Of a DNA stretch of 20,670 bases, positions 5,293 to 13,099 are shown piece by piece. The notes under the pieces were generated by a model, which did no database searches, had not been told where the DNA came from, and saw nothing but the letters and a program-made list of their open reading frames with translations. Numbering within the stretch: position 1 is the first letter of the stretch; every line of letters starts with the position of its first letter. The position numbers and the translations under genes were made by a program. The stretch covers positions 1 to 20,670 of the forward strand of contig DAOWKX010000148.1 in NCBI GenBank assembly GCA_030639705.1. The letters run 5' to 3'. This stretch comes from Candidatus Aminicenantota bacterium (GTDB lineage: Bacteria; Acidobacteriota; Aminicenantia; UBA2199).

Positions 5293-7239
5293 ATGAAAAA
5301 AGTTTTGCTCTTAGGCTTGATGTTATTCTCTTTTTTTATCTACGGAGAGTACGTACCTAAGCAAACGGCCATCAAAATGCTTGAAAAAGTATCGGATCGG
5401 GATTTTCCCAAAAGTGATTCCGTTTATATTCAAAATGAAACCACCACCCTGAATGGAAAATGTCTGGGCGCCACAATCACTGAAAACTACCGGAAAATTT
5501 TAACCGAGAAAGCCCGAAAAAACAATTCAGTTCAATTCAGAATCAATACCGATTACCAAGAAATAGAGGTACAGACCATCGAAATAATCAAACCGGACAG
5601 GACCGTTATTCCGTTTGACCCAGCCGTATTATTAAAGGAAAAGGATGATACCTCGATGGGAGGGCTTAATATTTACTCCAACCTATCCAAGGTGAAAGTT
5701 GGAGAACTTCCGGATGTTCAGGTTGGAGACATCATCTTTACCAGACATAAAATAATAATAAAAAAAACTCCGATGGAAAAACACTTTTTCGGATTTTTTG
5801 GCATCGAAGATCTTGTTCCCTATTTGAATAAATATAAAAAGCTGATTCTACCGGGCACCCGTCATCTATACATTTATGATCTGAATAACAACGGTTTAAG
5901 CTATCAATTTAGTAAAGAGAATAATGGGGATGACATGATCTATCAATGGAATGTTAATAATATTCCGATTATTGTTCATGAACCCCACATGGAATCATAT
6001 CACCTGATGGCCCATCATATGGTCATGACCACAATAAAATCCTGGGAAGAAATATCCCGCTGGTATTACCATATTACAAAACCCCATATGAAAGTGACCC
6101 GGGCCATGAAAAAAAAAGCCAGAGAACTGACAAAAGGGGCCAAAACCAGAAAAGAAAAATTGACCCGCATATTTTATTGGATTGCCAATAAGGTCCGGTA
6201 TCTGGGGGTGGACAGAGAAAAATACCGTCCGGGCTTCGAACCTCATGACGTTTCCTATACCTTTGATACCCGGGGAGGGGTTTGCAGGGATAAAGCAGCC
6301 CTACTGGCAGCCATGTTCCGTATCGCGGGTATAAAATCGGATGTGATTTTAATCTCAGCCGGCTATCGATTAAATTTCAAAGTACCGGTATTATGGTTTA
6401 ACCATGCCATCACCGTTTCCTATGATCCGAACGGCCAACCGGAATATATCTATGATCCCACCAATGAGAATACCAAAGATTTCTTACCCAAATATATGGA
6501 AGATAATACCTATTTGATTGCCTCCAAAAAAGGGGACACCCTGCGTTTAACTCCAGTCTCACCACCGGAAAAAAATAATTCAACCCTTAATATTCAAATA
6601 AAACTGGATGATACAGGTCAGGCATCCGGGATGATTGATTTTCTATTTTCTGGATTTGCCGATACCGTACTGAGAAACCATTTTGCCAGTTTAACTCCTC
6701 ATGAGATAAAAAACATGGTTTCTTCTATCGTAAAGATACTGCATCCCAATACAGAACTTGTGGATTTTGAATATGCAGATTACAGTGATAAAACCAAAAA
6801 TATGAGTATCACAACCCGGATAGATATCCCAGACTACACCTCACTGTTAAATGAGAAAATTTTCATCCCCTTTGATGCCATTAATTTTAAAATGCACCTT
6901 CTGTATAATTACATCATGGCCCCATTTAATCTGAGTGTCCGGAGATATGATTTTAAAATGGATGGAGCATTCAGCCTGGATATCGATTATGAAATTGATT
7001 TTCCATCTCTCCTGGAATCGCCCTCTATCCCTGAAATGAAGGCCATTGATTTCATGGGATTTAAAACCAGTATTAAATCACAAACAGAAGGAAAAAATCT
7101 GAGAATCATCACCCATTTTGAGACTTCACAAATCCATTTCAAAAAAGAACAATTCTTAGCCATAAAGGAAAAAATTGCTGAATTATTTAAAAATGATGAC
7201 CTGTATATCATCACTGACTCAGGGGGTAAAAATGATTAA
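5293..7239 (+). CDS. Exported DUF3857/transglutaminase-like protein with intact catalytic triad
   Basis: A 648-residue protein with a short signal peptide (MKKVLLLGLMLFSFFIYG, cleavage near residue 18). An N-terminal DUF3857-type beta domain (about 45-260) is followed by a transglutaminase-fold domain (about 280-400). The triad is visible: Cys331 in GGVCRDKAALLAAMFRIAGI, His371 in WFNHAITV, Asp388 in IYDPTNEN. A C-terminal beta-rich region (about 430-620) follows. In related proteins this core acts as a cysteine protease or amidase rather than a crosslinker; the substrate is unknown. AGGAG lies 6 bases before the ATG. The gene overlaps the next one by 8 bp and both are paralogous, indicating a two-gene operon acting in the periplasm or outer envelope. 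Confidence 0.85.
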   Translation: MKKVLLLGLMLFSFFIYGEYVPKQTAIKMLEKVSDRDFPKSDSVYIQNETTTLNGKCLGATITENYRKILTEKARKNNSVQFRINTDYQEIEVQTIEIIKPDRTVIPFDPAVLLKEKDDTSMGGLNIYSNLSKVKVGELPDVQVGDIIFTRHKIIIKKTPMEKHFFGFFGIEDLVPYLNKYKKLILPGTRHLYIYDLNNNGLSYQFSKENNGDDMIYQWNVNNIPIIVHEPHMESYHLMAHHMVMTTIKSWEEISRWYYHITKPHMKVTRAMKKKARELTKGAKTRKEKLTRIFYWIANKVRYLGVDREKYRPGFEPHDVSYTFDTRGGVCRDKAALLAAMFRIAGIKSDVILISAGYRLNFKVPVLWFNHAITVSYDPNGQPEYIYDPTNENTKDFLPKYMEDNTYLIASKKGDTLRLTPVSPPEKNNSTLNIQIKLDDTGQASGMIDFLFSGFADTVLRNHFASLTPHEIKNMVSSIVKILHPNTELVDFEYADYSDKTKNMSITTRIDIPDYTSLLNEKIFIPFDAINFKMHLLYNYIMAPFNLSVRRYDFKMDGAFSLDIDYEIDFPSLLESPSIPEMKAIDFMGFKTSIKSQTEGKNLRIITHFETSQIHFKKEQFLAIKEKIAELFKNDDLYIITDSGGKND

Positions 7240-9118
7240 AAAGATCATGCTCGCAACTTTTTTATTATGCTTCATGTTCTTATTCTATTTCAATTTGTCT
7301 GCAGATAAGATAGATAACTTAATCAAAAATGTGCCCGGTCTGGAAAAATATAAAGATGCCTCTGCTGTCAATGTGTATAACAGCATTGAGTTGACAATTA
7401 ATCCAGATTACAGTTTTGAAAAAAAAGTTTTGTATATTAAAAAAATTCTTACTTTCAAAGGAAAAAAAGCCTTTTCTGACCTTAAACTTCCTTACCATGC
7501 CGAATTTGAAAAAATCAGACTTGGGAATTGTTTCACCATTACTCCAGAGGGAAAGCGAATCCCTGTCCCTGAAAATCAAATTAATGATTTAAATACCCGG
7601 AGTTCTATCATGAACCCATTGATCAATTATCGTGAAACCATTATTAATTTTCCCCAGATTGATCCTGGATATTTCATTGTACTGGAATACACCTTCACCA
7701 ACAGCCGTAGGGAACCGGTAACCGGGATAGAACATTTCCAGGAGGCGAATCCCTTTATGTACAAGAAGTTCTCCATCAAATTCCCAGCCCAATTCAAAAT
7801 AAATACCCATTTTGATAAAAATAAATTCACTTTTTCAAAAGAAAAAAAAGGAGAATATAATAAATATGTATGGGAAATCAGAAACTCAAAAATCATTAAA
7901 AACGAGAATAACACCCCTTTCTACCTGATATCCGGGAATCCGGTTGCCTATTCATTCTATAAAGATTGGAAGACGTTTGCCAGAGAAAAACTGGATAAAA
8001 TAAAGAATATTGAAGTTGACGGATCAATAAAAAAATTAGCCAAAGAGGTGACATTGGGATGCAAAAGTGATAGAGAAAAGGTTCTGGCAGTATATAAATA
8101 CCTGGCAAAAAACTTCAATTATCAATTGATTGTCATGAGTCACCTTGATTTCAATCCTCAGCCCTTAACCGAATTTGTGAAAGAAAAAAAAGGGTGTATA
8201 AAAGATTTCGTTGCCCTCTTTGTTTCCATGTTAAAATCAGTGGGAATCAAAAAAATTTACCCGGCACTCACCCTTCATGACTACCAGAGATTCTCAGAGA
8301 TCCAGAAAAAATTAGCCATCGATGATCTGATGGAAAGGGTCTGTGTGTTCTGGAATAATCAGCTTTTTCATCCCGGCAAAAGTTATATTCCCTTTGGTTT
8401 TTGCCTCTATGAGGCAAATGTGATCATCGGTAATGATAATTTTGATATGATTGAGTTTCAACATCCGAACCGGGTATTAGAAAAAAAAACATTTCACTAT
8501 GTTATGGATGCAAATTCAGCCCTGGTTTCTGTTCGCTTTGAACTGGCAGATGATTTAAATTTACAATTCCGCCGCATATTCATGGATCAACCCCAGGTCC
8601 GACGAAAAATATTTTTCAACCGGATGTTGAGAGAGAAATCAGCCAGACTGGTACACGGTCCGGATTTTAAAAACTTCGATAAAATAAATGAGAATCTGGA
8701 GATGGAATTCAAACTGAAATATGAAGACATGCTCACCCGCCAGGGTCCATATACCTATTTTAAAATTTTCCCTCCGTTTTTTTATATGGATGTGTCTTTA
8801 AAGGACAGGGAAAATGATTTCCAGATTTTCAATAAGAGATATTCCCGAGATGAATTTATCTTAGAGCTTGATGACACCTATAATTTTATTAATCCTGTGA
8901 ACGCCAGACGCTATGAATATAACCTGGGAGGTAAGCTGGCCTACTTCAGCCTGAATTCTTATTCCAAAGCAGGAAAAATATATTTAACCAGAGAAATCTT
9001 TATCCCGGAAGCGATTATAAAGAGGGAAAATTACCGGGAATTCAAAAAATTTATCCAAAAGATACAGAATCCCATTAACAATATGATATTTCTTGAGAAA
9101 AACACCCCGGATCAATGA
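7232..9118 (+). CDS. Exported DUF3857/transglutaminase-like paralog, probably lacking His and Asp of the triad
   Basis: A 628-residue paralog of the preceding gene. The start at 7232 is preferred over an upstream ATG at 7175 because it follows AGGGGG with 5-6 bases spacing, overlaps the upstream stop (ATGATTAA) and begins a clean signal peptide (MIKKIMLATFLLCFMFLFYF, cleavage near LSA). The DUF3857-type region (about 30-270) and transglutaminase-fold region (about 275-400) are recognisable. Cys322 is kept in KKGCIKDFVALFVSMLKSVG. Aligning VFWNNQ with VLWFNH of the paralog puts Gln377 at the His position and, without gaps, Glu394 at the Asp position. It may be a non-catalytic partner or regulator of its neighbour; this is inference from pairwise reading. 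Confidence 0.82.
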   Translation: MIKKIMLATFLLCFMFLFYFNLSADKIDNLIKNVPGLEKYKDASAVNVYNSIELTINPDYSFEKKVLYIKKILTFKGKKAFSDLKLPYHAEFEKIRLGNCFTITPEGKRIPVPENQINDLNTRSSIMNPLINYRETIINFPQIDPGYFIVLEYTFTNSRREPVTGIEHFQEANPFMYKKFSIKFPAQFKINTHFDKNKFTFSKEKKGEYNKYVWEIRNSKIIKNENNTPFYLISGNPVAYSFYKDWKTFAREKLDKIKNIEVDGSIKKLAKEVTLGCKSDREKVLAVYKYLAKNFNYQLIVMSHLDFNPQPLTEFVKEKKGCIKDFVALFVSMLKSVGIKKIYPALTLHDYQRFSEIQKKLAIDDLMERVCVFWNNQLFHPGKSYIPFGFCLYEANVIIGNDNFDMIEFQHPNRVLEKKTFHYVMDANSALVSVRFELADDLNLQFRRIFMDQPQVRRKIFFNRMLREKSARLVHGPDFKNFDKINENLEMEFKLKYEDMLTRQGPYTYFKIFPPFFYMDVSLKDRENDFQIFNKRYSRDEFILELDDTYNFINPVNARRYEYNLGGKLAYFSLNSYSKAGKIYLTREIFIPEAIIKRENYREFKKFIQKIQNPINNMIFLEKNTPDQ

Positions 9119-9155
9119 ATTCAGTTCAGTCAATGCTCTTATGGATTTCATCATT

Positions 9156-9767
9156 TTATTTTACTTTAAAAATCTTATGCAATTGGCTTCCCAGTCGTAG
9201 GTTTTGGATGCCCCTTTGTTGACATTCTTGATAGAGTTCATAGGTTCGTCGATACTTGTTCTGGTCCAGACAATTGGGTTGTAAAAAAATAGGGAAATCA
9301 CATCGAATATCCCTGATTTTTTTAATCACTTCAGTATTCAAGTCTTCATTCACAATCAGTTTAACCTCACTCATTTTGTCAAAAAAATCCGCAGCAATAT
9401 AAAAGTCGCCAATATCTTTCGGAGATATGGTCCACCAGTCTAAATCCAGGTCCTGAAAATAGATTCCATTGGTTTCAATTGAAACAAAATATTTTTTTTC
9501 TTTTAAATCTCGTACCATAATTGACAGGTCCTGTTCCATCGGCTCTCCTCCGGTAATCACCACCTGAGAGTTGGGATAAACTTTTCTATATTTTTCAATT
9601 TTAAAAATAACCTCATTCACATCCATTTTTTTTCCTTGCGTCCAGGCCTCACGGGTATCACAATACGAACACTGAAGGGTACATCCTGTTAATCTAACAA
9701 ATATTGAGGGAAAACCGGTTCTCAAACCTTCTCCCTGAACAGACCAGAAAATTTCATTTATGTGCAT
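9156..9767 (-). CDS. queE: 7-carboxy-7-deazaguanine synthase (radical SAM)
   Basis: QueE converts 6-carboxytetrahydropterin to 7-carboxy-7-deazaguanine, the third step of queuosine precursor synthesis. The 203-residue protein begins MHINEIFWSVQGEG, the usual QueE N-terminus, and binds its Fe-S cluster through Cys29, Cys33 and Cys36 in GCTLQCSYCDT (the CX3CX2C radical SAM motif). VVITGGEPM is the SAM-contacting GGEP motif. ISPK and KLIVNED follow as in the family. It is the last gene of the queC-queD-queE run, 57 bp after queD. No clear Shine-Dalgarno site precedes the ATG, so translation may depend on upstream genes. Confidence 0.93.
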   Translation of the reverse strand: MHINEIFWSVQGEGLRTGFPSIFVRLTGCTLQCSYCDTREAWTQGKKMDVNEVIFKIEKYRKVYPNSQVVITGGEPMEQDLSIMVRDLKEKKYFVSIETNGIYFQDLDLDWWTISPKDIGDFYIAADFFDKMSEVKLIVNEDLNTEVIKKIRDIRCDFPIFLQPNCLDQNKYRRTYELYQECQQRGIQNLRLGSQLHKIFKVK

Positions 9768-9824
9768 TTGGTAACCATATCATTCTGAAAAGCTTTGTGT
9801 TTATCCGTCTCTGAAATGGAATGA

Positions 9825-10169
9825 CTATTCTTCCGAATAACTAGCTGCAGCATTCTCAGATTCCCAGACTATTACCTTCGAAACCGGATATTTCCTTTTT
9901 ATCAGATGAAAAAAATGACGGGCTAAATTTTCAGCAGAAGGAGAAAAGTCAAATATCTCATTAAGAACCTGATGGTCGGGTAAAACGGACTTTAAATACT
10001 CCATTATATTTTTAAAATCAATTGAGATACCCACCTTGTCGAGCTTATTAACTCTGAGATACACATCCACCTGAAAGGTATGGCCATGCATTTTTTCACA
10101 TTTTCCCTTGTAGTTTTCCAGGAAATGTGCAGCAGAAAATTTTTGCTTAACCACCAGTTCCCAGCTCAT
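9825..10169 (-). CDS. queD: 6-carboxytetrahydropterin synthase
   Basis: QueD turns dihydroneopterin triphosphate into 6-carboxytetrahydropterin. The 114-residue protein has the zinc ligands His15, His28 and His30 (FSAAHFLENY, MHGHTFQVDVYL) and the catalytic Cys24 (KGKCEKMHGH). SIDFKNI and the C-terminal IVWESENAAASY with the conserved Glu complete the family pattern. The length is normal for bacterial QueD. The ATG overlaps the queC stop codon (ATGA) by 4 bp, and GGAGGGCAGG inside the end of queC serves as the ribosome binding site, so the genes are translationally coupled. Confidence 0.94.
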   Translation of the reverse strand: MSWELVVKQKFSAAHFLENYKGKCEKMHGHTFQVDVYLRVNKLDKVGISIDFKNIMEYLKSVLPDHQVLNEIFDFSPSAENLARHFFHLIKRKYPVSKVIVWESENAAASYSEE

Positions 10170-10865
10170 AACCTGCCCTCCTTTTTTAATCTTAATACCA
10201 GAGGATCTTCCATATGCAATTTCTTAAAGGCTTTCATTCTGATTTCGCATGCGGGGCAGGCAAAACAGGGAACTTCGTTTCCTCTGTAGCAGGATATAGA
10301 ATAAGAATAATCAGCTCCCAAACCAAGCCCCGTCTGAATGATTTCCGGTTTGGTCTTTTTTATCAGAGGGGCATGAATCCTGAACCGCTGTCCGGTTATT
10401 GACGAAGAGGTCCCCTGATTGATGGCTGCTTCCATCCGGGTCACAAAAACTTCGGTGGTATCCGGATAATCCGGAGTATCCACCACATTAAATCCGGTGA
10501 TCAAATTGAAAATACCTCTGGATTCTCCATATGCAGCCGCCAGAGAGAGAAAAATTCCATTCCGGAAAGGGACATAGGTATAGGGAATACCGTTTTTGTC
10601 TTTGGCAGCATTCAGGGAATCGGGAATTTCTCTATTTTGATCCGTTAAAGCAGAAACCACCAGATCCTTCATGGGGATGTTAATTTTATGATAGATAATA
10701 TTGAATGCGGTGGCTATTTTTTCCGCCATATTCACCTCAATCGAATGCTTCTGCTCATAAAAAAAAAAGCAATGCCTGTATCTCGCTGAATTGTGTCATC
10801 CCCCAGCAGAGGGCAGTGGTGGAATCAATGCCTCCGGAAAACAATAAAACCGCTTTCTCTTCCAT
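10166..10865 (-). CDS. queC: 7-cyano-7-deazaguanine synthase, interrupted by a homopolymer frameshift
   Basis: QueC makes preQ0 from 7-carboxy-7-deazaguanine using ATP and ammonia. From 10735 down to 10166 the frame encodes a 189-residue C-terminal part, including the zinc site C-x8-CxxCxxC (CYRGNEVPCFACPACEIRMK). The N-terminal PP-loop is in another frame: ATG at 10865-10863 starts MEEKAVLLFSGGIDSTTALC, the SGGxDS ATP site. The frame is lost in a run of ten T (minus strand; A at 10759-10768). With nine T the joined protein reads QALLFFYEQKHSIEVNMAEK, matching the usual A-L-x-F-D-Y-G-Q-x-H-x-x-E of QueC, and would be 232 residues, the normal length. The extra base may be a sequencing error, a real mutation, or be corrected by transcriptional slippage. 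The stop overlaps queD. Confidence 0.88.
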
Positions 10866-10931
10866 CAACCCTATTTTACAATTTATTTATGGTATTGCCA
10901 AACAGCAATTCAAACAAGATCCCAGCTGTAC

Positions 10932-11936
10932 TTATTTTATATCTGCAACATGAAGTTCCCATTCCTCGGTATCTTCATTTTCAATTAATTGGAACAACTT
11001 GTTATCTTTTATGGAAAAGGGATACGGGGTCATGGCAGTTTGGAAGACAAAGGGAATAAATATCTTTTTTAAAAAATTTCCGTTCCCGTCAAAGATAAAA
11101 AATTCATATTTATCACCCTGCCGCCTGAAGGTCATCACATATACAAAATCATCGCGCTGAAATAGGGCCACAATGGCCGGATAATAATCAGGGAAAACCG
11201 CCATTTTTTTGATCATGTCAAAATACTGCTTCTGCCGGGGACTACTCTTTATTTCCTCAAATATTTTCTGTTTATCTTCTTCTCCAAATTTTACTCTTTC
11301 ATAATCTCGTCTGATGGTCATCAGTTCTTTGGCATCTTTATCAAAAACCTTTATCTCAAAATCTTTGCCATCCACAATATAAAGTTTGTTCTCAAAAGTC
11401 AAATATTGAAGGGTGGTATGCAACAATTTGATAACCCCCTTGGTGGGCTGGGTATCTGATTCTCTTTTCAGGAGGGTTTTAATTTTTTTCAAACTGGAGT
11501 CATACAGATTAATGCTCTGGTACCGGGTATTGTCCTCCAGACTGATCCCCATTCCTACATAACTTTTCCCCAGGGGCTGGTAGAAAAAGCTTATTCCTCC
11601 GGCTGCTTTGACTTCCTTAATAAATTCTCCTTCTCTGCTATAGAGTGATATCTTTCCGGCACTGTTGATGATCAAATGATTTTTATGCGGCGTGACAGCT
11701 ACGAAACGCAGAAATTCCCCTGGTCCTTCACCGGACTTTCCGAATTTTTTTATCAAGGTATAATCCTGACCGGAATAAACATATACTGTTGTTTCCTCGG
11801 TAATATATATTCTATCCTCTTCAATGACCATTCCCCTGGGTTTCAACAGATCCGGGAAAGTGGCAGTTTTTTTTCCAAGGATAACATTTGGCACGATTAA
11901 AACAATCACCAATGAAATTAAAGTGAATTTATTCAT
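10932..11936 (-). CDS. Exported 6-bladed beta-propeller protein
   Basis: A 334-residue protein with a signal peptide (MNKFTLISLVIVLIVPNVIL, then G-K-K). The rest consists of repeated beta-sheet blades with the pattern seen in NHL-like 6-bladed propellers: GMVIEEDRIYITEETTVYVY, LIKKFGKSGEGPGEFLRF (the typical G-x-G-x-G-P-G-E-F loop), KISLYSREGEFIKEV, KLYIVDGKDFEIKVFDKDAK and FFIFDGNGNFLKKIFIPF. Such proteins are numerous in Aminicenantota-like genomes; their ligands are largely unknown. GGAGG precedes the ATG closely. The gene is the first of a minus-strand run, followed after 66 bp by queC, but a functional link to queuosine synthesis is not evident. Confidence 0.78.
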   Translation of the reverse strand: MNKFTLISLVIVLIVPNVILGKKTATFPDLLKPRGMVIEEDRIYITEETTVYVYSGQDYTLIKKFGKSGEGPGEFLRFVAVTPHKNHLIINSAGKISLYSREGEFIKEVKAAGGISFFYQPLGKSYVGMGISLEDNTRYQSINLYDSSLKKIKTLLKRESDTQPTKGVIKLLHTTLQYLTFENKLYIVDGKDFEIKVFDKDAKELMTIRRDYERVKFGEEDKQKIFEEIKSSPRQKQYFDMIKKMAVFPDYYPAIVALFQRDDFVYVMTFRRQGDKYEFFIFDGNGNFLKKIFIPFVFQTAMTPYPFSIKDNKLFQLIENEDTEEWELHVADIK

Positions 11937-12008
11937 AAATCCTCCTTGACCATACTTTGGGTTAATCGAATAGGTCTGGCTTTATGATCTTTTATGATAC
12001 CATAAGGT

Positions 12009-12055
12009 TTGCCAAAATGCTAATTTTAGAGTAATATACTGTTTAAAATTTAAAC
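12009..12055 (+). promoter_or_regulatory. Probable argF promoter with a downstream palindrome
   Basis: TTGCCA (12009-12014) and TAATAT (12032-12037) are separated by 17 bp. A palindrome GTTTAAA-A-TTTAAAC follows at 12041-12055, at the likely transcription start, a position where a repressor would block initiation. Upstream, TTATGAT occurs twice about 10 bp apart (near 11981-11998). Confidence 0.38.
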
Positions 12056-12071
12056 TCCCTGGAGGTAACAA

Positions 12072-13073
12072 ATGTCAATTAATATGAAAAAACGACACTT
12101 CCTGAAATTACTGGATTTTTCACCTGAAGAAATTCAATTCCTTTTAGATCTTTCTCTGGATTTAAAAAAAGCCAGAAATACGGGTACCGAACAACAACAC
12201 CTAACCGGAAAACAGATTGCTCTTATATTTGAAAAAACTTCGACTCGAACCCGCTGTGCCTTTGAAGTGGCAGCCAAAGACCAGGGAGCCCAGGTTACCT
12301 ATCTCGGACCCACCGGATCACAAATCGGTTATAAGGAATCAATTAAAGATACTGCCAGGGTTCTGGGCAGGATGTATGATGGAATTGAATATCGAGGATT
12401 CGGACAAAACATTATCGAAGAACTGGCTAGCTATGCAGGCGTACCGGTATGGAACGGACTGACCAATGAATTCCACCCCACCCAGGTCTTAGCTGATTTT
12501 ATGACCATGATTGAACACTCTCAAAAGCAGCTGCATGACATCTCATTCTGTTATATGGGAGATGCCCGGTTTAACATGGGAAATTCATTCCTGGCAGGAG
12601 CAGCCAAGATGGGAATGGATGTCCGCATTGTTTCTCCCGGGGCCTTTCAGCCCAATCCCCGGCTGGTCAGCGATTGTAAACAGATTGCCCGGGAAACCGG
12701 AGCTAAAATTACCATTACCGATGAGATTTCAAGCAGCGTCAAAAATGTGGATTTTATCTGTACCGATGTCTGGGTGTCCATGGGAGAACCGGAATCCGTC
12801 TGGGAAGAGAGAATTACTCTTTTAAAACCATACCAGGTGAATCAAAATATACTTGAACAAACCGGTAATCCCAATGTGAAATTCCTGCATTGTCTCCCCG
12901 CATTTCACAACCGTGAAACAAAAGTGGGAGAGGACATTTATCAAAAATTCCAGATTGAGAGTATGGAAGTTACCGATGATATCTTTGAATCAGAGGCATC
13001 AGTGGTATTTGATGAAGCAGAAAACCGGATGCATACCATCAAAGCCATACTGGTTGCAACCCTGGAAGATTAA
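12072..13073 (+). CDS. argF: Ornithine carbamoyltransferase
   Basis: The enzyme transfers the carbamoyl group of carbamoyl phosphate to ornithine, giving citrulline for arginine synthesis. The 333-residue protein carries the carbamoyl phosphate motif STRTR (FEKTSTRTRCAFEVA, about residues 55-69), the HPTQ motif (NEFHPTQVLADF), YMGDARFNMGNS, and the ornithine-binding HCLPAFHN (Cys about 275). The SMG loop is present as VWVSMGEPE. GGAGGT lies 6 bases before the ATG. No other arginine genes are in the window, so the anabolic role is assumed. A catabolic role (arginine deiminase pathway) cannot be excluded but no arcA or arcC is nearby. Confidence 0.94.
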   Translation: MSINMKKRHFLKLLDFSPEEIQFLLDLSLDLKKARNTGTEQQHLTGKQIALIFEKTSTRTRCAFEVAAKDQGAQVTYLGPTGSQIGYKESIKDTARVLGRMYDGIEYRGFGQNIIEELASYAGVPVWNGLTNEFHPTQVLADFMTMIEHSQKQLHDISFCYMGDARFNMGNSFLAGAAKMGMDVRIVSPGAFQPNPRLVSDCKQIARETGAKITITDEISSSVKNVDFICTDVWVSMGEPESVWEERITLLKPYQVNQNILEQTGNPNVKFLHCLPAFHNRETKVGEDIYQKFQIESMEVTDDIFESEASVVFDEAENRMHTIKAILVATLED

Positions 13074-13099
13074 TAAGACGAAATAAATCCAACCTAAAT

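Noticed and set aside
7175..7231. Upstream start for the second transglutaminase-like gene
   Set aside because: The extra 19 residues lie within the end of the first gene, have no ribosome binding site and would bury the signal peptide.
10705..11059. Plus-strand frames of 82 and 88 codons over queC and the propeller gene
   Set aside because: They lie opposite clearly conserved coding sequence and have no family features.
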